Assembly (NCBI GenBank): GCA_001787535.1
Contig: MFXP01000004.1
Location: forward strand, 202,652 to 266,651
Length of the DNA: 64,000 nt
From: Candidatus Peribacteria bacterium RIFCSPHIGHO2_01_FULL_51_35
GTDB taxonomy: Bacteria; Patescibacteriota; Gracilibacteria; Peribacterales; Peribacteraceae
Reading direction: 5' to 3'
Shown here in pieces: positions 26,300-35,249 of this stretch. Numbering within the stretch: position 1 is the stretch's first letter; each line of letters begins with the position of its first letter. The notes under the pieces were generated by a model. It was not told the origin of the DNA. It did no database searches and saw only the letters and a list, made by a program, of their open reading frames with translations. Made by a program: the position numbers and the translations under genes.

Positions 26300-27058
26300 T
26301 TAGAGGAGGGAAAGTTGGACGCGCTCAATGGGGTTACGGTGACTGAAGTGCTGCCGTCCGTCCGGGAGCACTTCGCAATATAGGATCTCCAGCTCCTTCA
26401 GCCGGTACCCCATTGCCTGAGCCGACACTTCGCATCTCTCTGCACAGGATCGAACGAGCAGCGGCAGCTCCGCGTCTTCGGCGGTGCGAATGTTCATGCT
26501 CTCGGCGAGTTCATGTACCAGCTCAGGCGGCATGAGGATGGCAGCGGCAAAACCGTTCACAGCCCTCTCGACGGCCTGTGTATCGAAGTCGCGGAAGAAC
26601 GCAGCGAGCTTTTCGAGGGCGCACTGGGACAGTTGCCGGAGGTTTGGGAGCGATGGTAGTGCCATCCCGTGCCGGGTGCGGTAGAAACCCGCTTCCACTG
26701 CCTCATCGTCTGTCAGTGTAAATAATGGGCACTGCGTATCGTTTGCCTCCTTCCGAAGGTAGAGCTGCCAGTGTCCTAGCTCATGGCCAATGGAGAAATG
26801 TCCTTGCCCGGCATTGTTCGCATACGCCTTCTCATCGACGACAATTAGGCGCTTCGCCGGAATGATCTTGGCGAGTCGTTGCATCATCGGATTTCCGTCA
26901 TCTACGCTGTCAAAAAGCACCTGTAGTCCGCAGTACTCGGCAAGAGCAATCGGATCCATAGGGAGCTGGAACCGCTCCGGGTGCTCTGCTTTGTATGCCC
27001 GTAGAAGCTCGGCGGCCTTCTGATTGATCGTCTCACGACGGTAGCCGTGGTAGCTCAT
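26300..27058 (-). CDS. ImmA/IrrE-family metallopeptidase
   Basis: 252 residues. The zinc-binding HELGH is in GHFSIGHELGHWQLYL, and VNGFAAAILMPPELV is the downstream IrrE/ImmA signature. Such peptidases cleave XRE repressors or act in element induction and toxin-antitoxin-like control. The ATG overlaps the stop of the upstream XRE gene (ATGA, 27055-27058), so the two are translationally coupled and very likely work together. The C-terminal 60 residues carry further Cys (RSCAERCEVSAQAMGYRLKELEILYC). Confidence 0.9.
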   Translation of the reverse strand: MSYHGYRRETINQKAAELLRAYKAEHPERFQLPMDPIALAEYCGLQVLFDSVDDGNPMMQRLAKIIPAKRLIVVDEKAYANNAGQGHFSIGHELGHWQLYLRKEANDTQCPLFTLTDDEAVEAGFYRTRHGMALPSLPNLRQLSQCALEKLAAFFRDFDTQAVERAVNGFAAAILMPPELVHELAESMNIRTAEDAELPLLVRSCAERCEVSAQAMGYRLKELEILYCEVLPDGRQHFSHRNPIERVQLSLL

Positions 27059-27420
27059 GGATTCTGTTTGGGGAGGTGATCGAGCAGTGCTTCCCACTGT
27101 TTCTCTGTCAGCCCTTGCTTGGGGATGGCGCGGAAGAACTCCGTCGCCTTTTTTTTGCCCGTCGCTTCGTCAACGATGTGTTGCGGCATTTTCCCGGCGA
27201 GAAGTTGCATCGTTGCTAGGTCGCCATCAAGAGCACGTGCGATCTTTTGGAGGTTATCCAGTGAAACGCTGTATTCCTTCCCATCCGGACTGACGAGCTT
27301 GTCGTTCTCGATCTTGCTCAGGTAAGTGAAATCCATGTCCACCTTCTTTGCCACATCCCGGAGAGTAAATCCCTTTTTCTGCCGGAGGCCGTTGATGTAG
27401 GAACCGAGAGATTGCTGCAT
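27055..27420 (-). CDS. XRE-family transcriptional regulator
   Basis: 121 residues. The helix-turn-helix is at about residues 5-65 (LGSYINGLRQKKGFTLRDVAKKVDMDFTYLSKIENDK), followed by a helical tail ending KQWEALLDHLPKQNP. It is the likely partner or target of the coupled ImmA-type peptidase. TATACT (27427-27432) lies 6 nt before the ATG at 27420, so the mRNA should be leaderless and the in-frame GTG upstream, next to the -10, is rejected. Confidence 0.9.
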   Translation of the reverse strand: MQQSLGSYINGLRQKKGFTLRDVAKKVDMDFTYLSKIENDKLVSPDGKEYSVSLDNLQKIARALDGDLATMQLLAGKMPQHIVDEATGKKKATEFFRAIPKQGLTEKQWEALLDHLPKQNP

Positions 27421-27492
27421 GGACACAGTATAGCGAAGTTGCAGATGAAAATCAACATCAAATCCCTCACGTCGATTCTGTTATCCCGTTTT

Positions 27493-30342
27493 CTAGGGGA
27501 GAGTGACTGCATCATCCGTTACGAACGCTGCCTTGTCCTTGGTGGATGGAGGCAAGCCCGGTGCCGTTATCTTCTCTCCCTTCGCCTCCTTCGCCGCGAG
27601 CTTCTGATTGAGTTTGAGCAGGAAACCGAGCACGTCATCATCGTCTTTCATGCCGTATGCGGCGCGCACGGCAGCGTCGAGCGCGAGGTGTGCTGATCGA
27701 ATGGGATTATTGCCATGCACGTCCAGTGTGCGATAGATGTCCCGGAAGGTGCTTCCATCCTTCATGAGCTCCTGTCGTAGCGTGCGCAGCGCGACCGCCG
27801 TTTCTGCGATTTTCTTCGCCTGACTTTCACTCGGATTCTGAGGCCATGGGAAGCTATCGAAGACGGTATCGGAGGTGTATCGGAAATCGCCTTTTATCGT
27901 TGAGCAGCGCGCAACGAACCATTGCCAATGCACATCCGATTGCAGGATGCCGAACGAAAAGTCATCCTCCAATGCAAATATCTGAAGAGCATCGCCCGGG
28001 TTGATCGAGGGGTGCACGAACTCAAAAATTGGCCGCTTTGTATGTCGTGCGCAAACGATATAACGGGAGAGTCCATGGATCTTGCCGAGCATTTCCAATC
28101 TGCCTCTCCAGTGCTTCCACCATGTGTTGAAGTGAGTCTGCCGGGGACCAATGTTCTTTCCTGTTTTCGTTCGTTCCTCTTCCGCTTTTTCTTTCATCAC
28201 GGGCATCACATTTGCCTCAAGATGTTTGTAGGCCGCGCCATACCGCATGGCACTGACGATGTCATCGATGTTGTTGAGGTCGATGATGTACCGCGAAGGC
28301 TTGCCGCCAGTCTTCCCGAGCAAATCCGCGCCGATGAGATACGGGTGAAGTACCTCTTGTGACGCCGGATCTTGCAGGATCCCCTTGTCTTCCTCTGGAT
28401 CGAGCAGAAATCCTTCGTGCCCGTGGGTTTGCCCTTGGTAGCAAACCTCCGAGTTCGCGTTCGCATTCAGGCTGATCGCTCGGCTCACATCGAGGTTGGG
28501 TGACAGCGACGAATTGATCAGGTCGAGTTCGTGGATTTCCCACGGGCTATTTTTACTGTCGCCAAGCTGCATAAAGAGCTTCTTTGTGCCTTTCTGTTCG
28601 CCCTTGATCCAGTTCACGATCGAAACGTGAACAACGGCGTCGCCGCTCCACACCTGCGAGGAGACCGCTTCGGTGATCGTTCCTCCGTTTGCAAGGATGT
28701 AATCGAGGCTCGCTTCGCGAGATTCGTTCTGTCGGATGGTATTCGTACCGACCAGCCCGGCACGACAATTCTTCGATAAATGATCATGCGCCAAGCGGAA
28801 CCAATAGACGCAGTAGTCCGACATTTTCGGCACCTCTGGAAATTGCTCGTAGAGCTTTTTTACATATTCATGGCCGTGTTCCTGAATCAGTCTTTTTGCC
28901 CCGAGATAGGGAGGATTGCCAACGATCGCTTCCGCCTCCGGCCATTCCGAAAACAGCGCATCCGCGCAGAGGATATTCTTGTCGAGGTTCTCCAGCGGCA
29001 GCGCCGCGTCCATCTCCAAGCCCAGCCCCATTTGATCGGCATCGAGCAGCTGCTTCGATTCCTCGATAGCGAGTTCTTTCGCCAGCATGAGCGTCACCTT
29101 CGCGAGCTCGACCGCGAAGGCATTGTTGTCGATGCCGTAAAACTGCTTCGTGCTGACAAGCGACATCGTTCCAGCCTCCCGCTTCGCTTTATCGCCGTAC
29201 TCTGTGTGGATCTTGCGGAGTAGTTCGATCTCGATGTGCTTCAGTTCCCGGTAAGCGACGTAGAGGAAGTTCCCGCTCCCGCATGCCGGATCCAGCACCC
29301 GGAAATTCAGCAGTTCCCCGCGCAGCGCCGTGAGCTCTTTCAGCGTTTTTGCTTTCTCGATCTTTTCCTGCCACGGGCGGGTGATCGTGGGCACGACGAT
29401 CTTCATGATGTCGGCTTCAGTGGTGTAGTGCGCGCCGAAGGCGTGACGCTCCTTCGCGTCCATGCTCGCCTCGAAGAGCGAGCCGAAGATGACCGGCTGC
29501 ACTTTGCTCCAATCCTCCTTCACGGCTTCCTGAAGCGCCTCAAGCTCGACTTTGTCCAGCTCCACCGGCTCGACAACGGCGAAGATGCCGCCGTTGAAGT
29601 ACGGGACACCCTCGTAGCGCCCGGCGCGCGCCGGTGCGGACGTGTTCATCTGCCGGAAGAGCCCTCCGATGAGATCGTAGGTGCTCTGCCCCTCAATGCA
29701 GTCCCGGATGATCTGCGAGAAGAGACCGGCAGGTAGAAGCGCCGCATCCTCCGCGAACATTGCGATCACACATTGCAGCGTGAAGCGCTGGGCAACCTCG
29801 CGCTTTTCCCCGCGCCCGACGAGCGAGTTGAACAGCCATGCTACTTTGTCAGCGGCCTCGCGTGTGACGGCAACGCGGTCATTCCCGAAGAGCGGCTTGC
29901 GCGCGTCCGGGAAGAGGAAGTTGAGAGCGGTGTATCGTTTTGGCAGTTCCTCGAGCGCGATGCGGTCAACCGGTTCCTCCAGCTGTGCGTCGAAGTCGTA
30001 GATCCAGAATTCATCGAAATTACACAGCACCACATATCGGGGGCGATTCGGAACGAGGTTGAGCCAGTAATCAAATGCCTGACGATAGTGGCGCTGCAAA
30101 TTCTCGCCCCGGCTTTTCATCTCGAGCAACATGCGCGGCTTCCATACGAGGTCGGCGAACTTCGTGTTTCCGTCCTTTCCTTTCAACCGTTCCTCTAGCG
30201 TTGCCCCTGCAGCCTTGTAGCCGTCATGCCCGAATGCGTTGAACAAGCGCTCGCAAAAAACCTGCGCTTCTCCTTTCTCATCGCCCCGGAGGGTGCCGAC
30301 GTAATCCACAAAGCCTTGGATGTTTTGAGCTGTCGAATCCAT
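27493..30342 (-). CDS. MmeI-like type IIL restriction-modification enzyme
   Basis: 949 residues in one chain. The N-terminal nuclease motif is D-x9-E-x-K (DLVWKPRMLLEMK), the same spacing as in MmeI, followed by a helical spacer, the N6-adenine methyltransferase with motif I DPACGSGNF and motif IV NPPY, and a C-terminal target-recognition region (SRYIVCARHTKRPIFEF, DSFPWPQ). It should both methylate and cut DNA at an asymmetric site. It is the largest cargo gene of the island. TACACT (30351-30356) lies 8 nt before the ATG. A DISARM-type methyltransferase is a less likely alternative because the nuclease motif is intact. Confidence 0.92.
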   Translation of the reverse strand: MDSTAQNIQGFVDYVGTLRGDEKGEAQVFCERLFNAFGHDGYKAAGATLEERLKGKDGNTKFADLVWKPRMLLEMKSRGENLQRHYRQAFDYWLNLVPNRPRYVVLCNFDEFWIYDFDAQLEEPVDRIALEELPKRYTALNFLFPDARKPLFGNDRVAVTREAADKVAWLFNSLVGRGEKREVAQRFTLQCVIAMFAEDAALLPAGLFSQIIRDCIEGQSTYDLIGGLFRQMNTSAPARAGRYEGVPYFNGGIFAVVEPVELDKVELEALQEAVKEDWSKVQPVIFGSLFEASMDAKERHAFGAHYTTEADIMKIVVPTITRPWQEKIEKAKTLKELTALRGELLNFRVLDPACGSGNFLYVAYRELKHIEIELLRKIHTEYGDKAKREAGTMSLVSTKQFYGIDNNAFAVELAKVTLMLAKELAIEESKQLLDADQMGLGLEMDAALPLENLDKNILCADALFSEWPEAEAIVGNPPYLGAKRLIQEHGHEYVKKLYEQFPEVPKMSDYCVYWFRLAHDHLSKNCRAGLVGTNTIRQNESREASLDYILANGGTITEAVSSQVWSGDAVVHVSIVNWIKGEQKGTKKLFMQLGDSKNSPWEIHELDLINSSLSPNLDVSRAISLNANANSEVCYQGQTHGHEGFLLDPEEDKGILQDPASQEVLHPYLIGADLLGKTGGKPSRYIIDLNNIDDIVSAMRYGAAYKHLEANVMPVMKEKAEEERTKTGKNIGPRQTHFNTWWKHWRGRLEMLGKIHGLSRYIVCARHTKRPIFEFVHPSINPGDALQIFALEDDFSFGILQSDVHWQWFVARCSTIKGDFRYTSDTVFDSFPWPQNPSESQAKKIAETAVALRTLRQELMKDGSTFRDIYRTLDVHGNNPIRSAHLALDAAVRAAYGMKDDDDVLGFLLKLNQKLAAKEAKGEKITAPGLPPSTKDKAAFVTDDAVTLP

Positions 30343-30730
30343 TTTCCCCAAGTGTATCAATTTGTTTGGTATTAGACGATATTATCTGATAATGGTGTGC
30401 TTTGGTGATTGTTAATTCTATGTTCGTCTAAGCGAAGGCAAAGGCGTTCGGCTTTGCTTCGCCGAGATGCTGCAGAGCTGGAATGTCGCGGAGTACCAAA
30501 TACCAATCGATCATGGTCTCAATGACGGGGTTCTTCCTAACGATGTCACGGGCTGCCACGTAAGCGTAGAGAGATTTACCTCGGCAGCACAGGTTACTTC
30601 TTCGCCTTCTTCTGATACTCGTAGGTTTTATATTGACTTGGCAAGACATGATTTCAATTTGCAGTGCATTGCGTTAAGAACAAAAAAAGTATACGAATGA
30701 GGAAATTTTTATCTCCTCACAGACAACGTT
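30343..30730. other. Probable right boundary region of the island
   Basis: About 390 nt with no confident gene. A minus-strand frame at 30428-30649 (ending MIDWYLVLRDIPALQHLGEA) could be a degraded gene fragment. Composition shifts here from the G+C-rich island to the more A+T-rich surface genes, so attR may lie in this stretch; no repeat of the tRNA 3' end was found. Confidence 0.4.
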
Positions 30731-31993
30731 ATGAAAAAAACTCTCGGGACGTGGCAGATTGCGGGAATCGCAGTCGGCGTCGCACTTGTCGTCACTGTGC
30801 TCACATCTCCTCTTGGGAACTTCTCCGCTCAAATAGGAGGATTGCCTCTCATGCAAATGATGACCTTGCCGTTTGGCGGTGGAACATCATCGGCTTCCTA
30901 TCAATTTGTGCTGTGCAAAAACAGAACGCAAGGAACGTTTGTTTGCAAAGCAAGTTGCGATCTCTCGTTTCAAGATCCCGTACCACCGGAAGAGGTATTT
31001 GAAGATTTTATGGCATGCGATACGGCATCGACACAGCTCAATACTCAAGCGTGGTTCCAGTGCACCAGCGGCGGAGTGGCTTTCTGCAAGCAAGGCGGAT
31101 GCGCTCCGAATGCAAATCCATTGTATGGAGCAACCGGAAGTTATGACGATCAATCGATCTGTAGCGAAATGTTGCCTACCGTCTATTTCGTCTGCAAAAA
31201 TACCACCACCAATCAAGCCACATGCAGACCATATGGTTGTATCGATGATGCGGAAATAAAACATGAGCCCATGCCGAACGGAGTGAATGATGAAGAATAC
31301 TGCAACAATGTTGCGAACAGCATCAACAGCGGCCTCTACTATCTCTGTGCAACGGAAGAGGTACCAGGTGTTTCTTCGCTGGGGTGTTACCCGGGTGCTT
31401 GTCCGGAGATGCAAGAACCTTTGGAAGGAGGATTCCTGCAGTTCAGCGATTGCGAAGTGCATTTGCCGCCTCCGGCGGAAGAACAAAGCTCTTCCGTGAG
31501 TACGACAACCACAGACCAAACAACGTCCGCAAGTACAGGAGATTTCACTCTTTGCAGGACAAATGGGATTTCTCATTGCACATCACTTGGTCAAGCGTGT
31601 GAACGTCCAATGCAATTGAATCTTACCTTTGCACAATGCACAATATTGGCAAATCAAGCGAACTCAGGTGAAATGGCTGCACAGGAAGTGCTCAATGCCC
31701 AACCCGCACAAGTCGCTTGCAGCACAGTGGCCGACTGCTACAACGCAATGGGTACGACGGAAACCCCTTCTACTCTCGTCGGAATGAATTATCGTCTGGA
31801 TGCAGGCAAGAAAGTTACGAAATTCTGTCAGCGGCCGACATGCAGTCTAGTGGTCGGAGAACAAACATACTGTATGTTCAATGAACCGTTTGGAAGAAAG
31901 TATTGTACCACTTCTTGTTCGCCTTATACGGAAGGCACACCTCCTGTTGTGATCAACTCCATTCGATACCAGTGTAATTCCCCAGGATTTTAA
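30731..31993 (+). CDS. Secreted cysteine-rich repeat protein
   Basis: 420 residues with an N-terminal signal anchor (IAGIAVGVALVVTVLTS). Twenty-eight Cys are spread over at least five modules of about 45-55 residues with the pattern aromatic-x-x-C-x(5-11)-C-x(3-4)-C-x(13-20)-C, for example FQCTSGGVAFCKQGGC and FVCKNTTTNQATCRPYGC. A Ser/Thr linker (SSSVSTTTTDQTTSAST) separates the last module and a distinct C-terminal Cys-rich part. The even Cys count and export signal suggest disulfide-stabilised surface domains. I recognise no family. A strong terminator follows. Confidence 0.7.
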   Translation: MKKTLGTWQIAGIAVGVALVVTVLTSPLGNFSAQIGGLPLMQMMTLPFGGGTSSASYQFVLCKNRTQGTFVCKASCDLSFQDPVPPEEVFEDFMACDTASTQLNTQAWFQCTSGGVAFCKQGGCAPNANPLYGATGSYDDQSICSEMLPTVYFVCKNTTTNQATCRPYGCIDDAEIKHEPMPNGVNDEEYCNNVANSINSGLYYLCATEEVPGVSSLGCYPGACPEMQEPLEGGFLQFSDCEVHLPPPAEEQSSSVSTTTTDQTTSASTGDFTLCRTNGISHCTSLGQACERPMQLNLTFAQCTILANQANSGEMAAQEVLNAQPAQVACSTVADCYNAMGTTETPSTLVGMNYRLDAGKKVTKFCQRPTCSLVVGEQTYCMFNEPFGRKYCTTSCSPYTEGTPPVVINSIRYQCNSPGF

Positions 31994-32007
31994 AACATTC
32001 TAAGCAG

Positions 32008-32044
32008 AAAAGCCGCCCGAGTGCATCGAGGGCGGCTTTTTTTT
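32008..32044. terminator. Bidirectional terminator
   Basis: AGCCGCCC...GGGCGGCT with eight or more T on the plus side and AAAA/TTTT on the other. It separates the convergent Cys-rich and SLH-cupredoxin genes. Confidence 0.9.
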
Positions 32045-32061
32045 ATATCCTTTGCGAAGGC

Positions 32062-33093
32062 TCAAACCTCCTGAATCACAATCGACCCGAACATATTTCC
32101 ATGACCGCTGCCGCACGGAATGCTGCAGAAGAAGGCGAAGGTTCCGGCAGTGGCAGTGTTCAGATCAAATGTTTGCGACGAACCCGGTGACACGGTCTTG
32201 TCGATGCCGAGCGAAGGGGAAGAGAATCCGTGCGTGCCGTTGCCGCCCTTGAGCCTGATCTGCACCTTCTCTCCTTTCTTCACCGTGATGGTGGAGGGTG
32301 AGAAGGAGAACGTCGTGACGTCGATCTCGATGGTGCGCGTCTGTGCAGGAGGTGGCGTAGGGGCGGGAGGTGGGGGAGTGGGAGCGGGAGGCGGAGGCGT
32401 TGGTGCAGGCGGCGGTGGAGGAGGCGGTGGAGGAGGCTGAGCGGGCGGAGTCACTACCGGCGGCGGAACCGTTCCTTCCCATTGCAGGTCGGAGTTCAAC
32501 ATCCTGTAGATGGCAATGGCAACGGCGCCACGCGTCAGCGGTTGCTCGGGTTTCAAGAACGAGCCGCGTCCGGGGAAGAGATCATACTTTTGCGCAGCGC
32601 CCGCATAGCGTGCGAACCATGCATCCTGCGGGACATCGCCGTAGGAGAAAGGTCCGCTCTCAGCAGCGCCGAAGGCGATCGTAATCATCTTTGCGAACTC
32701 GGCGGTATTGATGCCCTTGTCCGGCTTGAAGGATTTATCCGGATAGCCACTGATGATGTTGTACTTCGCCGCGGACATCACAAAGCTCGTGTACCACGCA
32801 CCTTCCAAGACATCGGTGAAGCGGCCGTTGTTCGGCTCATCGTAAATTTCCAGTCGTGCGGCTAAGAGCAGCATCTTCGCGGCCTGCGCACGGTTCACGG
32901 GATTGCCGGGCTTGAATGTTCCATCGGGAAACCCTCCCACCACGCCGCGTTCATACAAATCCAACGCGGCTTTTCCTTCCAACGTTGCGGGATCAATGTC
33001 CGGAAACGGATTATTGGCGCGCGTGAGCAGCGGCAACAGCAGCGTGCTCGCGAGCATCGCGGCGGCTATTAAAGAAAAGCGGGTACGAAGCAT
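32062..33093 (-). CDS. S-layer-anchored CuA-type cupredoxin protein
   Basis: 343 residues: signal peptide (ending LTRAN), three SLH modules (about 30-200; FKPGNPVNRAQAAKMLL, FKPDKGINTAEFAKMI, LKPEQPLTRGAVAIAIYRML), a long Pro-rich linker and a C-terminal cupredoxin domain. The domain has an upstream His (NGTHGF) and C-x3-C-x3-H-x2-M in FFCSIPCGSGHGNMFG, the ligand set of the binuclear CuA site of cytochrome oxidase subunit II. SLH modules would tether it to the cell wall polymer, so it may be an extracellular electron carrier or copper protein. It is divergent from another SLH protein. TACGCT lies 9 nt before the ATG. Confidence 0.88.
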   Translation of the reverse strand: MLRTRFSLIAAAMLASTLLLPLLTRANNPFPDIDPATLEGKAALDLYERGVVGGFPDGTFKPGNPVNRAQAAKMLLLAARLEIYDEPNNGRFTDVLEGAWYTSFVMSAAKYNIISGYPDKSFKPDKGINTAEFAKMITIAFGAAESGPFSYGDVPQDAWFARYAGAAQKYDLFPGRGSFLKPEQPLTRGAVAIAIYRMLNSDLQWEGTVPPPVVTPPAQPPPPPPPPPPAPTPPPPAPTPPPPAPTPPPAQTRTIEIDVTTFSFSPSTITVKKGEKVQIRLKGGNGTHGFSSPSLGIDKTVSPGSSQTFDLNTATAGTFAFFCSIPCGSGHGNMFGSIVIQEV

Positions 33094-33144
33094 AGTGGCA
33101 AAAGCGTAGCAGGAGGATCTTCGAAAGCAATGTGTCGTCACATG

Positions 33145-33257
33145 GTTACATTGTCATACGGCTACATTGTCGGCAAAGTATGTGAAAAAGATGAGATGAC
33201 AGAAAACTTCAGCATCGCTTGCGAACAATATGACAATGTAACTTTGTGACAATTTTC
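33145..33257. promoter_or_regulatory. Cluster of ACATTGTC/GACAATGT boxes between divergent SLH genes
   Basis: GTTACATTGTCATA (33145-33158) has an exact inverted copy TATGACAATGTAAC (33229-33242). Further partial copies are CTACATTGTCGG (33162), GTGACAATTTT (33248) and AGACAATGG (33310). This looks like a regulator-binding cluster controlling both SLH genes. Confidence 0.6.
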
Positions 33258-33377
33258 GCGAAGGGAATCGCATCTAATGGACACAGGATGCGGGAAATGT
33301 ACAAGAAAATAGACAATGGACTGTAAGAATTTCCTGTGGCGGGAGTCATACATACCGACTTCTTTCCCACCAACCCT

Positions 33378-35090
33378 ATGAAAACACTTTTTTCTGCACT
33401 GACGGTGCTTGCGACCGTGATAACGGGGACTGTCCCCGCGTCTCTTGCACAGGCAACAGTCCGTTTCTCCGATGTTCCCGCGGGGAGTTTTTACGAAGAT
33501 GCGGTCAATGATTTCCTGGATCGCGGATTTTTGGATTCCGAGCAGTCGGCGTTTCGTCCCAATGATGATGCGCTGCGATCCGAGATGACAAAATTGATCG
33601 TGGACATCAACGGAGGTGTCCTTGGTGACATGCCGTCGCGTCCCAGTTTTGACGATGTGCACACGGGTGCTTGGTACTATGAATACTTTGAAGAAGCGGC
33701 GGATCGCGGCTGGGTGCGTGGCGATGGCAATTGTTACGGAGTGCATCCGTGCACGGCTCGTCCGCGCAACACCATCTTGCGTGCGGAAACCGCCGCAATG
33801 ATCATCCGCGTTTTTGAACTCACGGAAACGGACGCCGCTCCAAGGTTTAGCGACGTGCCTGCGGGTTCCTGGTACGACGACTACATGCAAATCGCACGCG
33901 ATCATTGCATCATTCGCGGCGACACCGGCAATGTCCGGGGACGACCGCTCTCACCCATCAATCGCGCCGAAATGATCGTGATGTTGAACCGCGCGTACCG
34001 TGGCACAGAATATGACAATGGCTGTGAAGATGCAGAGACTGTGGGCAACATTTCTCTTATCGACCAACTCTCTGCAAGGAGTCTTCGCGTGGATTTCGAC
34101 ACGAATTTGAACATGGATAGCGCAGAAAACGCCGATAATTACGTGGTGTCTCTTTCCGGACAGATCGCTGTGATCGACGCACGTTTGATTGATGATAATT
34201 CCGTTGAACTGACACTGGAAAGCGATCTGGAGGAGGGAAGAAACTATCGTTTGAGCACGAGTCTGGAGACGGAGAATGGTCTCACGTTCCGTGACTCGCG
34301 TCTCTTCATCGCAGAGGAGACTGTCATGGCAGATGCTGGCATCTCCGCGCTCATTCCGCTTTCGTCCACACAACTCCGCGTCGATTTCACGCACAATCTG
34401 CATGCGCGAACGGCGGAAGAAGATGCTCGGTACACGCTTTCTCGCGGTGTCGGCATTGTTTCCGCACGTCTTCGTGCCGGCAGCACACGCAGCATTCTCT
34501 TAACGCTGGATGAGCCGCTGCAACACGGTCTGAGCTATGTGTTGACTCTTGATCTCGTCACTTCCGATGATGATTCTTTCCATGACGAAGAAACATTCGT
34601 CTTCAACCGCTTGTCTGCATCCGGCGGCATCCTCACGGTGTCCACAACAACAAGCGGCATCGATCCCACCATTGCCCCGGGCACGCGCCGTCCCGTCTTC
34701 GATCTGCGTATGACCGCCTCCTGCGATGAAGACGTGGTGATCGAAGACCTCACCATTCGCCACATCGGCTCCGGCAGCCACGCCGGCTCCGGTACGTTTG
34801 CGGGGCTCCTTTCTTTGGAAATGCAAACAGAGGATGCGGGCGCGCATCCGCGTGTCACGACTCCTTCCAATGACAATGATGTCTTTGTCACGCTCTTCTT
34901 CGATCGTCCGCTCATTGTTCGTGCGTGCCAGGAGGAACAGGTGACGGTGCTTGCGGACTTTGCAACAACGGGCACGGGCAACACCATTCACAACTTCTCG
35001 GTGGAAACAGCCGGTCAAATTGATTCCAACGCCCGCCAAGTGCGCGGAACGTTCCCCGTCAAGAGCTTGGAGATTCAGGTGAGCAGGTAA
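33378..35090 (+). CDS. S-layer homology domain protein with Ig-like repeats
   Basis: 570 residues. A signal peptide (KTLFSALTVLATVITGTVPASLAQ) is followed by three SLH modules to about residue 215 (RFSDVPAGSFYEDAVNDFLDRGFLD, FDDVHTGAWYYEYFEEAADRGWV, RFSDVPAGSWYDDYMQIARDHCII), then two SbsA/Big_5-like beta domains (LSARSLRVDFDTNLNMDSAENADNYVVS and LSSTQLRVDFTHNLHARTAEEDARYTLS) and a C-terminal beta domain. It is probably a structural or adhesive S-layer component. The start is set by the signal peptide. The gene shares a 284-nt divergent control region with the cupredoxin SLH gene. Confidence 0.85.
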   Translation: MKTLFSALTVLATVITGTVPASLAQATVRFSDVPAGSFYEDAVNDFLDRGFLDSEQSAFRPNDDALRSEMTKLIVDINGGVLGDMPSRPSFDDVHTGAWYYEYFEEAADRGWVRGDGNCYGVHPCTARPRNTILRAETAAMIIRVFELTETDAAPRFSDVPAGSWYDDYMQIARDHCIIRGDTGNVRGRPLSPINRAEMIVMLNRAYRGTEYDNGCEDAETVGNISLIDQLSARSLRVDFDTNLNMDSAENADNYVVSLSGQIAVIDARLIDDNSVELTLESDLEEGRNYRLSTSLETENGLTFRDSRLFIAEETVMADAGISALIPLSSTQLRVDFTHNLHARTAEEDARYTLSRGVGIVSARLRAGSTRSILLTLDEPLQHGLSYVLTLDLVTSDDDSFHDEETFVFNRLSASGGILTVSTTTSGIDPTIAPGTRRPVFDLRMTASCDEDVVIEDLTIRHIGSGSHAGSGTFAGLLSLEMQTEDAGAHPRVTTPSNDNDVFVTLFFDRPLIVRACQEEQVTVLADFATTGTGNTIHNFSVETAGQIDSNARQVRGTFPVKSLEIQVSR

Positions 35091-35109
35091 TTCTTTGATT
35101 GTACGTTTG

Positions 35110-35143
35110 TTTGTAGAGCCGCGACATGTCGCGGCTCTACAAA
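35110..35143. repeat. REP-like hairpin
   Basis: Perfect palindrome, arms TTTGTAGAGCCGCGACA / TGTCGCGGCTCTACAAA, downstream of the SLH gene; possibly also a transcript end. Confidence 0.8.
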
Positions 35144-35156
35144 CGTCGATCATTCG

Positions 35157-35210
35157 TTGTAGGGGCATGGCGTGGTTCGACTCACTCACCACAAGCGCCA
35201 GCCCCTACAA
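35157..35210. repeat. REP-like hairpin with GTTCGAC...CACCACAAG loop
   Basis: Outer arms TTGTAGGGGC / GCCCCTACAA, inner GTGG/CCAC. The loop sequence resembles that of the hairpin upstream of tRNA-Glu (20437-20494). Confidence 0.8.
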
Positions 35211-35249
35211 TTGATCATATGTTGGTGTTTTTCCTGTACGCTATGACTC

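Noticed and set aside
30428..30649. 73-codon minus-strand frame at the island edge
   Set aside because: No plausible promoter at leaderless distance, no domain, and an Arg-rich unlikely N-terminus; it may be a gene remnant and is noted only as such.
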